Translations under genes and position numbers: made by a program | Notes under the pieces: model-generated | Seen by the model: only the letters and a program-made list of their open reading frames with translations | Database searches by the model: none | Told to the model about the DNA's origin: nothing | From: Sporosarcina obsidiansis | GTDB taxonomy: Bacteria > Bacillota > Bacilli > Bacillales_A > Planococcaceae | Direction: 5' to 3' | Length of the DNA stretch: 64,000 bases | Assembly: GCF_009651005.1 (NCBI RefSeq) | Contig: NZ_WHVW01000003.1 | Location: 165,911 to 229,910 of the forward strand | Part shown: positions 1-9,313 of the stretch, one piece after another | Numbering within the stretch: position 1 is the stretch's first letter | Layout of the letters: each line of letters begins with the position of its first letter

Positions 1-477
1 CTAGTTCAATTATTCATTATCTTTTATGGGTTGCCGACAATCGGTATAATAATCGATCCATTCCCGTCGGCCGTCATTGGCTTTTCATTGAATGTCGGTG
101 CCTATGCCTCGGAAATCATTCGGGCCGCCATTTTGTCCATCCCGAAAGGACAGTGGGAGGCTGCTTATTCAATTGGAATGAATTATTCACAGGCACTGCG
201 GAAAATTGTCTTGCCGCAAGCTGCGCGAGTTTCTGTTCCACCGCTTTCCAACTCGTTTATCGGCTTGGTGAAGGATACCTCGTTGGCGGCGATGATATTA
301 GTAGCAGAAATGTTCAGGAAAGCGCAGGAAATTGCGTCAATGAACTATGAATTTTTATTCGTCTACAGCATGGCTGCGCTCATTTATTGGGTAATATGTT
401 TCATCCTATCCATTATTCAAGGCAGAATTGAAGGTCGGTTGGATCGGTTCGTTGGCAAGTCAGGAGGGTTATCATGA
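1..477 (+). CDS. Polar amino-acid ABC transporter permease, 5'-truncated
   Basis: This is the C-terminal part (about 158 residues) of an inner-membrane permease of the HisM/GlnP family, which moves amino acids through the membrane for a solute-binding protein and ATPase. The frame is open from base 1 and begins [12 protein letters not shown], a sequence typical of the first half of these permeases, so the start lies outside the window and the TTG at 31 is internal. The EAA-type loop that contacts the ATPase is visible around [21 protein letters not shown]. It overlaps the ATPase gene by 4 bases (ATGA), so the two are co-translated. Substrate cannot be fixed from this fragment; cystine, glutamine or another polar amino acid are all possible. 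Confidence 0.9.
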   Translation, partial: LVQLFIIFYGLPTIGIIIDPFPSAVIGFSLNVGAYASEIIRAAILSIPKGQWEAAYSIGMNYSQALRKIVLPQAARVSVPPLSNSFIGLVKDTSLAAMILVAEMFRKAQEIASMNYEFLFVYSMAALIYWVICFILSIIQGRIEGRLDRFVGKSGGLS

Positions 478-1208
478 TTTCGATACAAGGACTGCAAAAG
501 TCATTCGGACCATTGGAAGTCATCAAAAATGTAGACTTGGAAATCGAGCAGGGGAAAGTGGTCGTTATTATCGGACCGTCTGGATCTGGTAAATCAACTT
601 TATTGCGCTGTCTTAATGTGCTTGAAACACCGAATGGAGGAATCATTTCCATTGATGGACAGCAACTGGATTTCAATAAGCCGGTATCCAAAAAGGCGAT
701 CGCTGCGTTTCGTCGTCTCACGGGTATGGTATTCCAAAGCTATAATCTATTTCCTCACTTGACTGCGACTGGGAATGTCACAGAAGGACTAACAACTGTG
801 AAGGGACTTTCCAAAAATGAAGCCGGTGAGATCGCGGAGCAGTTGATAGTGAAAGTAGGGCTGGCGGAGCATAAAGAGAAATATCCGTATCAGCTATCAG
901 GTGGTCAGCAACAGCGTGTTGCGATTGCTCGAGCACTTGCGATGGACCCAAAAGTGATGCTATTCGATGAGCCAACATCCGCGCTCGACCCTGAATTAGT
1001 GAATGAAGTGCTTCGTGTCATGAAGGACTTAGCACAGGAGGGAATGACGATGGCGGTTGTGACTCATGAAATGAAGTTCGCACAAGAGGTTGCAGATGAA
1101 GTCATTTTCATTGATGATGGCGTCATAGTTGAAAGAGGTGCACCTGCTCAAATTTTCACCAATCCGCAACATGAGCGGACGAAACGATTTTTGAGTTTAT
1201 TGCAGTGA
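474..1208 (+). CDS. Polar amino-acid ABC transporter ATP-binding protein
   Basis: A 244-residue GlnQ/HisP-type ATPase that powers the upstream permease. Walker A is GPSGSGKST (about residue 34), the signature is LSGGQQQR (about 142), Walker B is VMLFDEP (about 162), and the H-loop is in VVTHEM. Length and order match the family, including the LNVLE and [15 protein letters not shown] (Q-loop) segments. It starts at ATG 474 inside the permease stop and is followed by a good terminator, so it is the last gene of a transporter operon that begins outside the window. Substrate unknown. Confidence 0.95.
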   Translation: MISIQGLQKSFGPLEVIKNVDLEIEQGKVVVIIGPSGSGKSTLLRCLNVLETPNGGIISIDGQQLDFNKPVSKKAIAAFRRLTGMVFQSYNLFPHLTATGNVTEGLTTVKGLSKNEAGEIAEQLIVKVGLAEHKEKYPYQLSGGQQQRVAIARALAMDPKVMLFDEPTSALDPELVNEVLRVMKDLAQEGMTMAVVTHEMKFAQEVADEVIFIDDGVIVERGAPAQIFTNPQHERTKRFLSLLQ

Positions 1209-1225
1209 GTAATGTCACTACTTAC

Positions 1226-1267
1226 GAAAAACGCTTGGCGGAGAGGGACTTCAGCCGAGCGTTTTTT
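1226..1267 (+). terminator. Rho-independent terminator of the amino-acid ABC operon
   Basis: A 10-bp stem (AACGCTTGGC with GCCGAGCGTT, one G-U pair) is followed by six T's. It sits 20 bases after the ATPase stop and just before the end of the convergent gene. Confidence 0.85.
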
Positions 1268-1274
1268 GTGCTTT

Positions 1275-1598
1275 TTATGAGTGCAATGGAGGATGCCAGC
1301 GATAAGTTTCGAGTGGCACACATCCCTTTTCATCAAACTGCACGCCTTCAGATGTCAGTAGCTCTCGTTGCGTCCGACCTTTTTCTTCTGCATTTTCAGG
1401 AGTTGAAATACCTCCTTTGGCATTGATAATTCGGTGCCAAGGCAAGTCGTATTTTCTGCTCATCGAATGCAGTACGCGAACTACTTGGCGTGCACCGCGT
1501 GGATTACCAGCCTCAGCGGCCACCTGTCCATACGTCATGATGCGGCCTGAAGGGATTTGTTGGATGATGGACACCACTCGTTCTGTAAATGTTTGCAT
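1275..1598 (-). CDS. Alkyltransferase-like protein (ATL), MGMT-family DNA-binding domain
   Basis: A 107-residue protein matching the C-terminal DNA-binding domain of O6-alkylguanine-DNA alkyltransferases. The alkyl-acceptor motif PCHR reads PWHR here (LPWHRIINAKG), so the reactive cysteine is replaced by tryptophan. That is the hallmark of ATL proteins, which bind O6-alkylguanine without repairing it and hand it to nucleotide-excision repair. The DNA-binding features YGQVAAEAG and NPRGARQV (with the arginine finger) are intact. The ATG at 1598 has a GGGAGAG site upstream. It is transcribed alone, convergent to the ABC operon. The role is inferred from the family. Confidence 0.88.
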   Translation of the reverse strand: MQTFTERVVSIIQQIPSGRIMTYGQVAAEAGNPRGARQVVRVLHSMSRKYDLPWHRIINAKGGISTPENAEEKGRTQRELLTSEGVQFDEKGCVPLETYRWHPPLHS

Positions 1599-1724
1599 GG
1601 ATAGCTCTCCCTTTTTTATGAAAGCGTAGCATAGAATAATTAAGAAGTCACATGAGCTAATATCAAGGATGAAATTTCTTCTCCATATGTTATTATTTAC
1701 GTAAGGATAGAAAGGAGAATGGAC

Positions 1725-2996
1725 ATGGACTCCAACACACTTGAGTACGCAAAAATACTAGATCAGCAGGATCAATTGGCTTCATACCGAAAAGAATTTT
1801 ATTTACCAGAGCAAAAAATTTATATGGATGGAAACTCATTAGGCTTATTGTCCAGACGCGCAGAAAGTACATTGCTAGCGTTAGTAGATTCATGGAAAAC
1901 GCTTGGAATTGACGGTTGGACAGAAGGGCAGTATCCGTGGTTTTATTTGGCGGAACAATTGGGAGAAAGGATGGCGCCGTTAGTTGGTGGAAAGGAGTCG
2001 GAAGTGGTGGCCACTGGATCGACGACAACGAATTTACATCAGCTCGTATCGACATTTTATCGGCCATCTGGTAAGCGGACGAAAATATTAGCAGATGAAT
2101 TGAACTTCCCGTCCGATATTTACGCGCTGCAAAGTCAAATCAGGCTGCAAGGACTGAATCCTGATGAGCAATTAATACGAGTGAAGAGTGATGATGGACT
2201 GACGTTGAATGAAGATCGCATTATTGAGGCGATGACGGAAGAAGTGGCGTTGATTGTGCTGCCTGCTGTGCTTTATCGAAGTGGACAAGTGTTAAATATG
2301 AAGGCGCTTACAAATGCTGCGAATGAAAGAGGTATCACAATCGGTTTTGATTTATGCCATTCGATCGGCTCTGTTTCTCATGAGTTGCACGAATGGGGCG
2401 TGGATTTTGCGTTTTGGTGCACGTACAAACATTTGAATGGCGGACCAGGTTCTGTCGGAGGCTTATTCATCCATGAAAAGCATTTTGGAAAAGAGGCGGG
2501 ACTAGCAGGATGGTTCGGTTCCGATAAAACGAAACAATTCGATATGAATCATACGATGACCGCAGCGGGCGATGCGGGAGCATACCAAATCGGCACACCA
2601 CATATATTGAGCGTGGCACCGCTACTCGGATCGTTGGAAATGTTTGAAGAACTGGGAATGGAACGTATTCGGGATAAGTCTCTGGCGTTGACTGCTTATA
2701 TGATGGAATGCATTCAAGCAGAATTAGAGGAGTATTCATTTGATATCGGAAACCCGACGGATTCTACACGTGGCGGACATATTTTATTACTGCATAAAGA
2801 AGCGGCGAGAATTTGTCAGGCACTGAAAGCAGAGGGAGTGATTCCTGACTTCCGCGCACCCGACGGTATTCGATTGGCTCCTGTCGCGTTATATAATTCA
2901 TTTGAAGATGTGTGGCAGACGGTGAAGATTTTGAAGAAAATCATAAAAGAGGAAACATACAAACAATTTCCAAATGAACGAGGTGTGGTAGCATGA
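1725..2996 (+). CDS. kynU: Kynureninase
   Basis: A PLP-dependent fold-type I enzyme that cleaves kynurenine to anthranilate and alanine. About 423 residues, normal for the family. The PLP lysine lies in [10 protein letters not shown] (about K235), and the N-terminal [10 protein letters not shown] and the GFDLCHSIG segment are characteristic. An ATG at 1719 is only one base from the AAAGGAG site at 1711-1717, so ATG 1725 with a 7-base spacer is the better start. It is first in an operon with kynB and kynA, and its stop overlaps the kynB start by 4 bases. No regulator lies beside the operon. Confidence 0.96.
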   Translation: MDSNTLEYAKILDQQDQLASYRKEFYLPEQKIYMDGNSLGLLSRRAESTLLALVDSWKTLGIDGWTEGQYPWFYLAEQLGERMAPLVGGKESEVVATGSTTTNLHQLVSTFYRPSGKRTKILADELNFPSDIYALQSQIRLQGLNPDEQLIRVKSDDGLTLNEDRIIEAMTEEVALIVLPAVLYRSGQVLNMKALTNAANERGITIGFDLCHSIGSVSHELHEWGVDFAFWCTYKHLNGGPGSVGGLFIHEKHFGKEAGLAGWFGSDKTKQFDMNHTMTAAGDAGAYQIGTPHILSVAPLLGSLEMFEELGMERIRDKSLALTAYMMECIQAELEEYSFDIGNPTDSTRGGHILLLHKEAARICQALKAEGVIPDFRAPDGIRLAPVALYNSFEDVWQTVKILKKIIKEETYKQFPNERGVVA

Positions 2997-3625
2997 CGAA
3001 TGAATGGATAGATATTACGCAACCGTTGCAGAAAGAGATTGCAGAATGGCCTGGGGATACACCGTTTTTCTACGAGGTCGCAGTCTCCAAAGAACAGTCT
3101 GGCTCTGTCAATATCGGCAAGTTGACGATGAGCACGCATATCGGAACGCATACGGATGCCCCGTTTCATTATGATAATGAGGGACTTAGGATTTTGGAGT
3201 TGCCTATCGACCTCTATATTGGCCGTGCGTGTGTTGTCGATGTCACAGGTGTGGATTGTGTGACAAGAGCGGATTTAGAAGAGGTTGACTTCGGGGGAGC
3301 GGAGCGGATTTTATTGAAAACGGGTAGTCATCCGACGTTCACTCGATTTCCTGAACATTTTACAGTGATTGGGGAAGATGTGGGGCCACTGCTAAAAGAG
3401 CGAGGTGTTCGTTTGATCGGAGTTGATACACCTTCTGTTGATGCGGAGAACAGTAAGGACTTGCTGGCTCACCATTCGCTTTATCGCAATGATGTCATTA
3501 TTATAGAGAATTTAGTGTTGCATTCATTGGAGCCTGGTCAGTATGAGCTCATTGCGTTGCCGCTGGCGTTAAAAGAAGCAGATGGTAGCCCGGTGCGCGC
3601 AGTTATTAGGAGGTGGGAGTCATGA
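2993..3625 (+). CDS. kynB: Kynurenine formamidase
   Basis: A 210-residue cyclase-family (metal-dependent) formamidase that hydrolyses N-formylkynurenine to kynurenine. The metal-binding motif [11 protein letters not shown] (about residues 46-56) and the second metal/catalytic segment around HHSLYRNDV are present. The length matches bacterial KynB. It overlaps kynU by ATGA and kynA by 4 bases, giving the gene order kynU-kynB-kynA in tight translational coupling. Identification rests on both the family motif and the operon partners. Confidence 0.95.
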   Translation: MTNEWIDITQPLQKEIAEWPGDTPFFYEVAVSKEQSGSVNIGKLTMSTHIGTHTDAPFHYDNEGLRILELPIDLYIGRACVVDVTGVDCVTRADLEEVDFGGAERILLKTGSHPTFTRFPEHFTVIGEDVGPLLKERGVRLIGVDTPSVDAENSKDLLAHHSLYRNDVIIIENLVLHSLEPGQYELIALPLALKEADGSPVRAVIRRWES

Positions 3626-4440
3626 CAGAAAAAGGGATTCATACGGATTTTCGCGAGTCAATGACATACGGTGAGTATTTACATTTGGATCAAGTACTGT
3701 CGAGTCAAAATCGATTATCTGGTCACCATGATGAAATGCTGTTTATCATTATCCATCAAGTCAACGAACTGTGGATGAAATTAATTTTGCATGAGCTTGA
3801 AACGGCGATTCAATCCATCCAGCGAGATGAACTACCGGAAGCTTTCAAAATGCTCGCACGTGTGTCCAAAGTCCAAACACAAATCATTCAAGCATGGGAT
3901 GTACTTGCCACGTTGACACCTGCCGAGTACATGGAATTTCGTGATAGCTTGGGGCGTGCGTCAGGTTTCCAATCATATCAAAATCGCCTGATTGAATTTG
4001 CACTTGGCTATAAACAGCCGCAAATCATCCAAATTTATGAGAAAGACCCTGAGTTATCTGAAACGTTATCAAGAGCCTACCATGCACCGGGTATTTATGA
4101 CGTGGCGATCCAAGCTTTGGCACGTGCAAACTTTCCAATCAACCCGGAGTTATTGCAACGAGATTACTCTATAACCTATACAGGTGATTCAAGTGTGGCG
4201 GCTGCTTGGCTTGAAGTGTATCGCGACGTGGACCGCTATTGGGATCTGTATCAACTGGCGGAGAAATTAGTGGATATTGAAGACAGCCATCAGCAATGGA
4301 GATTTCGTCATATGAAAACAGTGGAGAGGATCATTGGCTTCAAAACAGGTACTGGTGGATCATCAGGTGTCAACTACTTGAAGTCCGTTTTAGACCATCG
4401 TTTCTTTCCAGAATTGTGGGATGTGCGCACTAAACTTTGA
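3622..4440 (+). CDS. kynA: Tryptophan 2,3-dioxygenase
   Basis: A haem enzyme of 272 residues that opens the indole ring of L-tryptophan to N-formylkynurenine, the first step of the pathway. Typical blocks are [29 protein letters not shown], and the haem-ligand and substrate loop [21 protein letters not shown]. The extended frame has an in-frame GTG at 3613, but TAGGAGG at 3607-3613 sits correctly for ATG 3622. It is the last gene of the operon although it catalyses the first step. No clear hairpin follows before the next gene. Confidence 0.97.
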   Translation: MTEKGIHTDFRESMTYGEYLHLDQVLSSQNRLSGHHDEMLFIIIHQVNELWMKLILHELETAIQSIQRDELPEAFKMLARVSKVQTQIIQAWDVLATLTPAEYMEFRDSLGRASGFQSYQNRLIEFALGYKQPQIIQIYEKDPELSETLSRAYHAPGIYDVAIQALARANFPINPELLQRDYSITYTGDSSVAAAWLEVYRDVDRYWDLYQLAEKLVDIEDSHQQWRFRHMKTVERIIGFKTGTGGSSGVNYLKSVLDHRFFPELWDVRTKL

Positions 4441-4503
4441 CAAACTAGTAAGTTAGCATTTATCATAAAATTTAGAATACTGAAAAGAAAGGTGGAATGT
4501 ATA

Positions 4504-6153
4504 TTGATAAAAAAGTCGATCGGTCATCTGTTGCTTGCATTTGTTTTATTACTGCAACTAGCTGTACTGCCTTTGCAAACTGTCGCTGCAGAACCTGAAA
4601 AGGCGCCAACTTGGATTGAATCTATCAATTATTTGGCTCTTGGAGATTCATTAGCATTTGGTATTAACTCAATGGGAGACCCAGGGAAAGGGTATGCCGA
4701 CTTTTTAACAGAGAAGTTAGCAACACAACAAGTCTTACAAACGAGCAATAAAGGGTTTTCGTGGCCTGGCTATACGTCTAGTAATGTATTAAAAGATTTG
4801 CAGACAAATGTCACGAAGCCGGTACTTGGTACAGGCAGTCAAGACAAAGAAGCTACTCTTCATCAAGCTGTGAAGGAAGCGAACCTCATCACGTTGACGG
4901 CTGGGGCGAATGATGTACTTCCTTATTTCAAATTAAACCCGGACACAGGAATGCCGGATGTGGATTTGGTGAAGATTCAAGCAGCTATGACGCAAGTAGG
5001 CAAGAATATTCAACAGATCCTAACGGAAATCTATCAGTTGAATCCTGACGCACAAGTGTATGTGATGGGTTATTATAATCCATTCCCACATATAGACGCG
5101 AAAATTCAGCCGCAAATTACACAGCTTGTGAAAGGGCTAAACGGTGCTATTCAAAGCGGAATGACAGGAACATCAGCGAAGTTCGTCATGACAGATGAGT
5201 TGATTGCGAAGGATTTTGCTACATACTTGCCAAATCCACAAAACATTCATTTAAGTGAAGCGGGCTATCAAGTAGTTGCGAACGCATTCAATGATTCGTT
5301 AGCATCCCATTATCCTTGGTTTGCAAAAGATGTTCTGACGGTAGAAGCAAAAGACCCATCAACGGTCGTACTAAATTGGAAACCAGTCCTTGATACAGGA
5401 ATGATCACAACGTATCAAGTATACAATGGTGACAAGATGGTAGGAGAAGTAATGGGTCCCGTACTGACCTATGAAATTGGCAATCTTCAAGCAGATAAAG
5501 AATATCATTTTACCGTCAAAGCTGTAGATCAGAAAGGTCAAAAGAGTCTGCATGATCTTGAGACATCGTATACAATGGAAACACAACCAGTAGAGCCTTC
5601 TCCATCTCCAATGTTCACGGATATCTCGACTCACTGGGCGAAGGATGTAATTGAAATGGCGGCAATGAAAGGAATCGTTGGTGGTTATTCAGATCACACA
5701 TTCCGTCCTGACAAGTCGTTGACACGTGCACAAGCTACTTCCATCATTGTGCGTGCACTTGAACTGAAGCCAAAGAGCAATAAGATGCCATTCGATGATT
5801 TAGCCTATTATGCAGACAGCACAAAGGCGGATATTCAAGCTGCTTATGATCATGGTTTGGTTAGCGGAGTAAACGGTCATTTCATGCCGAATGAACCGAT
5901 GACTCGCGCACAATTAGCATTATTGCTTAGCCGTACGTATGAAGTGGCAAAAGGACAACCGTTCAAACCTACAGTTGTTGCGCCGTTCAAAGACATCGAG
6001 AATTTTGCGAAAGAAACGAAATTAGCGATTGCTGGCTTGTATCAATTGAATATCGCGACAGGAGATCAAGGGAAATTTATGCCGAATGCTCCTACAACGC
6101 GCGCGCATGCTGCGAAGATGATCGTTCACTCTATGGAAGCGATCGGACAATAA
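4504..6153 (+). CDS. Secreted SGNH/GDSL hydrolase with fibronectin-III and three SLH domains
   Basis: About 549 residues. A signal peptide (MIKKSIGHLL through QTVAA) is followed by an SGNH esterase domain with GDSLAFG (block I Ser), GANDV (block III) and NIHLSEAGY (block V His). Around residues 285-370 there is a fibronectin-III-like segment (TVVLNWKPV, TTYQVYNGD, YHFTVKAVD). Three SLH modules follow (FTDISTHWAKD, FDDLAYYADSTK, FKDIENFAKETK), each ending in a TRA-type motif, so the protein is anchored to secondary cell-wall polymer at the S-layer. The TTG at 4504 gives 8 bases from AAAGGTGG; the GTG at 4492 lies inside that site. Substrate unknown: lipid, acetylated polysaccharide or peptidoglycan ester. 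Confidence 0.9.
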   Translation: MIKKSIGHLLLAFVLLLQLAVLPLQTVAAEPEKAPTWIESINYLALGDSLAFGINSMGDPGKGYADFLTEKLATQQVLQTSNKGFSWPGYTSSNVLKDLQTNVTKPVLGTGSQDKEATLHQAVKEANLITLTAGANDVLPYFKLNPDTGMPDVDLVKIQAAMTQVGKNIQQILTEIYQLNPDAQVYVMGYYNPFPHIDAKIQPQITQLVKGLNGAIQSGMTGTSAKFVMTDELIAKDFATYLPNPQNIHLSEAGYQVVANAFNDSLASHYPWFAKDVLTVEAKDPSTVVLNWKPVLDTGMITTYQVYNGDKMVGEVMGPVLTYEIGNLQADKEYHFTVKAVDQKGQKSLHDLETSYTMETQPVEPSPSPMFTDISTHWAKDVIEMAAMKGIVGGYSDHTFRPDKSLTRAQATSIIVRALELKPKSNKMPFDDLAYYADSTKADIQAAYDHGLVSGVNGHFMPNEPMTRAQLALLLSRTYEVAKGQPFKPTVVAPFKDIENFAKETKLAIAGLYQLNIATGDQGKFMPNAPTTRAHAAKMIVHSMEAIGQ

Positions 6154-6154
6154 G

Positions 6155-6196
6155 AAAAAGGAAGGACTCAGTGTATCCGAGTCCTTCCTTTTTCTA
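6155..6196. terminator. Bidirectional terminator between convergent genes
   Basis: A 15-bp perfect stem, AAAAAGGAAGGACTC with GAGTCCTTCCTTTTT, around a 9-base loop. The A/T ends give U tracts in both directions, serving the SLH hydrolase and the convergent symporter. Confidence 0.88.
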
Positions 6197-7471
6197 TGAG
6201 GCAAACTTCTTTTGGGGAGTTTTTCGATCGACTACAGCGGCTCCGACTATGTCACCAATGACATTTGAAGCTGTACCTCCCATGCCGATCAATGCATCCA
6301 CACCTGCGATTAGCGCTACAATCTCAAGCGGAAGGCCGAACATAGTCAGCACTGCAGATAAAGTGACCAACCCAGCAGCAGGTACTCCAGCCGTTCCAAT
6401 TGACAGTAAAGTACCAATTGCAATAATAACAAAAAAGTCAGCTACAGATAGGTTTAAGTTGGTAATATTGGCCGCGAAGACGATAGAAATTCCCATCCGC
6501 AAAGCACCGCCATCAGAATTAAATACAGCTCCGAGAGGTAAAGCAAAATTCGCTGTATTTTCCGATACGCCCGCTTTTTTAGCCGATTCAATGGCAATCG
6601 GTAACGTCGCGATACTGCTAGAAGTGAAAAAAGCAGTCGTATAAGCATCCTTTGTATTACGGAAGAAAGCGAACACTGGATTGCCGAAAAGCTTAAGAAA
6701 ACCACTGTAGACGAACAACCAGAGAATCAACACGCCTAAATAAAACACACCAACGAAGGATAGCAAGCCTAAGAAGGTATCCCATCCTTGTTCACCAAAA
6801 GCAGTTGCGCTAATAGCGAAAATACCAATTGGAGCATACAGCAGTACGCCAGACAAGATTTTATAGAACATCGTATTCAAAGCGTTGAAAAAGCGATCCA
6901 GTAGGTCTCCCATTTCTACTAGCTTTGTGTCCTGAGAGAATTTCATGGAGGAAATCGCCATGCCGATGATGACAGCCACGAAAAGTATAGCCATTAGATC
7001 ACCAGTCGTAAAAGCCTCAAATATATTTTTTGGCACAATTTGCAATAGAATCTCCGAAAAACTTGGTGCATGTGGAGGCTCTACTACTGCATCCGTTGGG
7101 AGTGATAAGTGTTGTCCTGGCTTTAGCCATAAAGCCAATGATAGTCCGATCAAGACGGCCGCAGCTGTAGTGGCTGCATAATACAAAATTAATTTGCCGC
7201 CCATTTTGCCAAGCTGCACTAGATTCATTTGATTGACGGCTAGTACGACCGTCAAAAAAATGACAGGTATAGCGATCAGGCTCAACAAGTTTAATAACAA
7301 TGTGCCGAACGGCTTTAGAAATCCTGTATATTCATTGAAAAAGATACCGATGAGTGTACCAGCAATAAAACCAATTGTAATCTTCACAACAAATGGTGTG
7401 TTCTTATATTTATTCCAAATAGAATTCACGCTCCTAATGGCCTCTTTATTCTCCTTGCTGATCTCAAGCAA
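6194..7471 (-). CDS. Dicarboxylate/amino-acid:cation symporter (DAACS family)
   Basis: A 425-residue sodium- or proton-coupled carrier of the glutamate/aspartate/C4-dicarboxylate family (GltP, DctA, TcyP relatives). It has the serine-rich re-entrant loop TSSSIATLPIA, the NSDGGALRMG segment where most relatives read NMDGTA, and GVDALIGMGGTASNVIGD. Eight or so hydrophobic segments are present. The start is uncertain: the open frame begins at a TTG (7471) with no good ribosome site, while GTG 7429 has AGGAG only one base away. Substrate may be glutamate, aspartate, C4-acids or cystine; the sequence alone does not decide. Confidence 0.88.
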   Translation of the reverse strand: MLEISKENKEAIRSVNSIWNKYKNTPFVVKITIGFIAGTLIGIFFNEYTGFLKPFGTLLLNLLSLIAIPVIFLTVVLAVNQMNLVQLGKMGGKLILYYAATTAAAVLIGLSLALWLKPGQHLSLPTDAVVEPPHAPSFSEILLQIVPKNIFEAFTTGDLMAILFVAVIIGMAISSMKFSQDTKLVEMGDLLDRFFNALNTMFYKILSGVLLYAPIGIFAISATAFGEQGWDTFLGLLSFVGVFYLGVLILWLFVYSGFLKLFGNPVFAFFRNTKDAYTTAFFTSSSIATLPIAIESAKKAGVSENTANFALPLGAVFNSDGGALRMGISIVFAANITNLNLSVADFFVIIAIGTLLSIGTAGVPAAGLVTLSAVLTMFGLPLEIVALIAGVDALIGMGGTASNVIGDIVGAAVVDRKTPQKKFAS

Positions 7472-7619
7472 TCGGATAAGATTGCATTATTTTATCATAT
7501 CATAGGCAGCTCAAAAAGTTGATTCATCAACTCTAAGTTGTCCTACTTTACTAGTATAAGAATATATGATTAAATTAAGTAATTAATTAACCTAACTAAT
7601 CATTTAAGGAGGTTTAAGA

Positions 7620-8039
7620 ATGAGGCATCAGCAACAGTTTTTTGCAGAGTACATTAAAATTTATCGGCCAGTACTTAATCGATTGAACACGCTACTTTCA
7701 CCGTATGGTCTATTTCATTCACAATGGGGTATTTTAAAACTACTGAAAATAGAGGGAGAGATGACTTCTGCAGAAATCGCTTTACGTCAACAAGTAGAAA
7801 AGCCGAGTGTCACGAAAATTGTCCAGCGTTTATTGGAAATGAACTTGATCAGTGTGCGTCCGGGAATGGATCGCCGTGAAAAGTGGATTGGATTGACAGA
7901 AGCGGGACAAGACACAGTTGATCGTATTCTAAGTGAGCTACAAGAATTGTACTGTGAAATATTAGAAGGCGTAGAGCAGGAGGATATGGAAACCGCAATT
8001 CGAGTTATGGAGTTAGCCAGAAAAAATCTGAACAACTAA
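7620..8039 (+). CDS. MarR-family transcriptional regulator
   Basis: A 139-residue winged-helix regulator. The recognition region reads MTSAEIALRQQVEKPSVTKIVQRLLEM, and the wing is DRREKWIGLTEAG. The ATG at 7620 has a strong AAGGAGG site. The upstream gap is AT-rich and contains an imperfect palindrome around TTAAGTAATTAATTAA, a plausible operator. It lies 12 bases before the MFS exporter gene, and this pairing implies that the regulator controls that exporter in response to an exported compound. The ligand is unknown. Confidence 0.92.
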   Translation: MRHQQQFFAEYIKIYRPVLNRLNTLLSPYGLFHSQWGILKLLKIEGEMTSAEIALRQQVEKPSVTKIVQRLLEMNLISVRPGMDRREKWIGLTEAGQDTVDRILSELQELYCEILEGVEQEDMETAIRVMELARKNLNN

Positions 8040-8051
8040 GAGAGTGATCAA

Positions 8052-9242
8052 ATGGACAATAAAACTATATGGTCAAAGGACTTTATTGTAATTTCTATTA
8101 TCAATTTTATTCTCATGCTAGTCATGTATTTGTTAATGGTAACCATTGCACCTTTTTCAGTAAAGGAATATGGTGTATCGACAAGTATGGCGGGACTTGT
8201 TTCGGGTATATTTATCATTGGAACACTTATTGCTCGGCTTGCAGTCGGTAGTTTGATTGAGCAGATTGGTAGTCGTAAAATTTTATTGATCGGATTGGTA
8301 GTGACCGTTCTTGCATCTGTCTTCTATTTTGGAGCAGTCAATTTACCGTTATTGATGACGAACCGTTTTTTTCATGGAATTGGATTGGGGATTTCCTCCA
8401 CAGCGACGGGTACGATGGTGGCGCAGATGTTGCCTCCATCACGAAGAGGGGAAGGAATCGGTTATTTTAGCTTAAGCACAGTGTTGGCAACGGCAATCGG
8501 ACCTTTTTTTGGTATCTTCTTGAGCCAACATTATGAATATCAAGTGCTGTTCTTATTTTGTTTAGTGTTAAGCATATGTTGTGCCGCAATGTTCTTTTTT
8601 GTTAAGAAGACGCCAGCAGTCATGCCGAAACAAGATTTGCAGGTAAAAGGAGAAAAAATGGGAGTACGTGATTTATTGGAAAAACGAGCGCTCCCCATTG
8701 CGTTTGTGACACTTCTAGCAGCGGTTGCATATTCAGGTGTATTATCGTTCATTTCGTTTTATGCAGAAGAAGTTCATTTGGTGAGTGCCGCGAGTTTTTT
8801 CTTTTTAGTGTATGCGATTGCCGTGCTGCTCTCTAGACCTTATTCGGGGAAGTTATTGGATGTAAAAGGAAATGGATTTGTCGTCTATCCATCACTCATC
8901 CTGTTTGCAGGAGGACTTTTATTGTTGAGTGGAGCTCAAGCAGGCTGGATGCTACTTCTAGCAGGGGGTATTCTAGGTCTTGGTTTCGGTAACCTTCAAT
9001 CGTGTGCACAAGCTATTGCATTGCAAGGAGTGCGCCCTGAACGTCTTGGTGTCGCCACTTCTACATTTTTCATCTTTTTAGACTTTGGCTTTGGTTTTGG
9101 TCCTTACGTGCTCGGGTTACTCGTGCCAATCATTGGTTACCGGGAGTTATATGTAGTGCTGACGGTTGTTGTAATGATAGCACTTGGCTTATTCATGCTG
9201 TTTAGCAAAATGCAGCACTCTGCATCTGTATATGCAGAATAA
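8052..9242 (+). CDS. MFS transporter, probable drug or metabolite exporter
   Basis: A 396-residue major-facilitator protein with 12 predicted membrane helices. Motif A appears as GSLIEQIGSRKIL between helices 2 and 3, and HGIGLGISSTATGTMVAQMLPPSRRGEG matches the helix 4-5 region of YfkF/YwoG-type exporters. It is co-transcribed with the upstream MarR regulator and ends before a strong bidirectional terminator. The substrate is not identifiable; efflux is inferred from the family and from the MarR partner. Confidence 0.9.
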   Translation: MDNKTIWSKDFIVISIINFILMLVMYLLMVTIAPFSVKEYGVSTSMAGLVSGIFIIGTLIARLAVGSLIEQIGSRKILLIGLVVTVLASVFYFGAVNLPLLMTNRFFHGIGLGISSTATGTMVAQMLPPSRRGEGIGYFSLSTVLATAIGPFFGIFLSQHYEYQVLFLFCLVLSICCAAMFFFVKKTPAVMPKQDLQVKGEKMGVRDLLEKRALPIAFVTLLAAVAYSGVLSFISFYAEEVHLVSAASFFFLVYAIAVLLSRPYSGKLLDVKGNGFVVYPSLILFAGGLLLLSGAQAGWMLLLAGGILGLGFGNLQSCAQAIALQGVRPERLGVATSTFFIFLDFGFGFGPYVLGLLVPIIGYRELYVVLTVVVMIALGLFMLFSKMQHSASVYAE

Positions 9243-9277
9243 ATAAACGCACCAACCAACATAATGATAAAGCCACA

Positions 9278-9313
9278 AATAAGACACTGTGCAAAACTGC
9301 ACAGTGTCTTATT
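9278..9313. terminator. Bidirectional terminator, 16-bp perfect stem
   Basis: AATAAGACACTGTGCA pairs perfectly with TGCACAGTGTCTTATT around an AAAC loop. It lies between convergent genes and overlaps the stop codon of the diguanylate cyclase by two bases. Confidence 0.9.

Noticed and set aside
6171..6644. 157-codon plus-strand ORF opposite the symporter gene
   Set aside because: It lies wholly within the reverse complement of a clear DAACS transporter, starts inside a terminator and has a low-complexity Ala/Pro/Thr composition typical of an antisense shadow frame.
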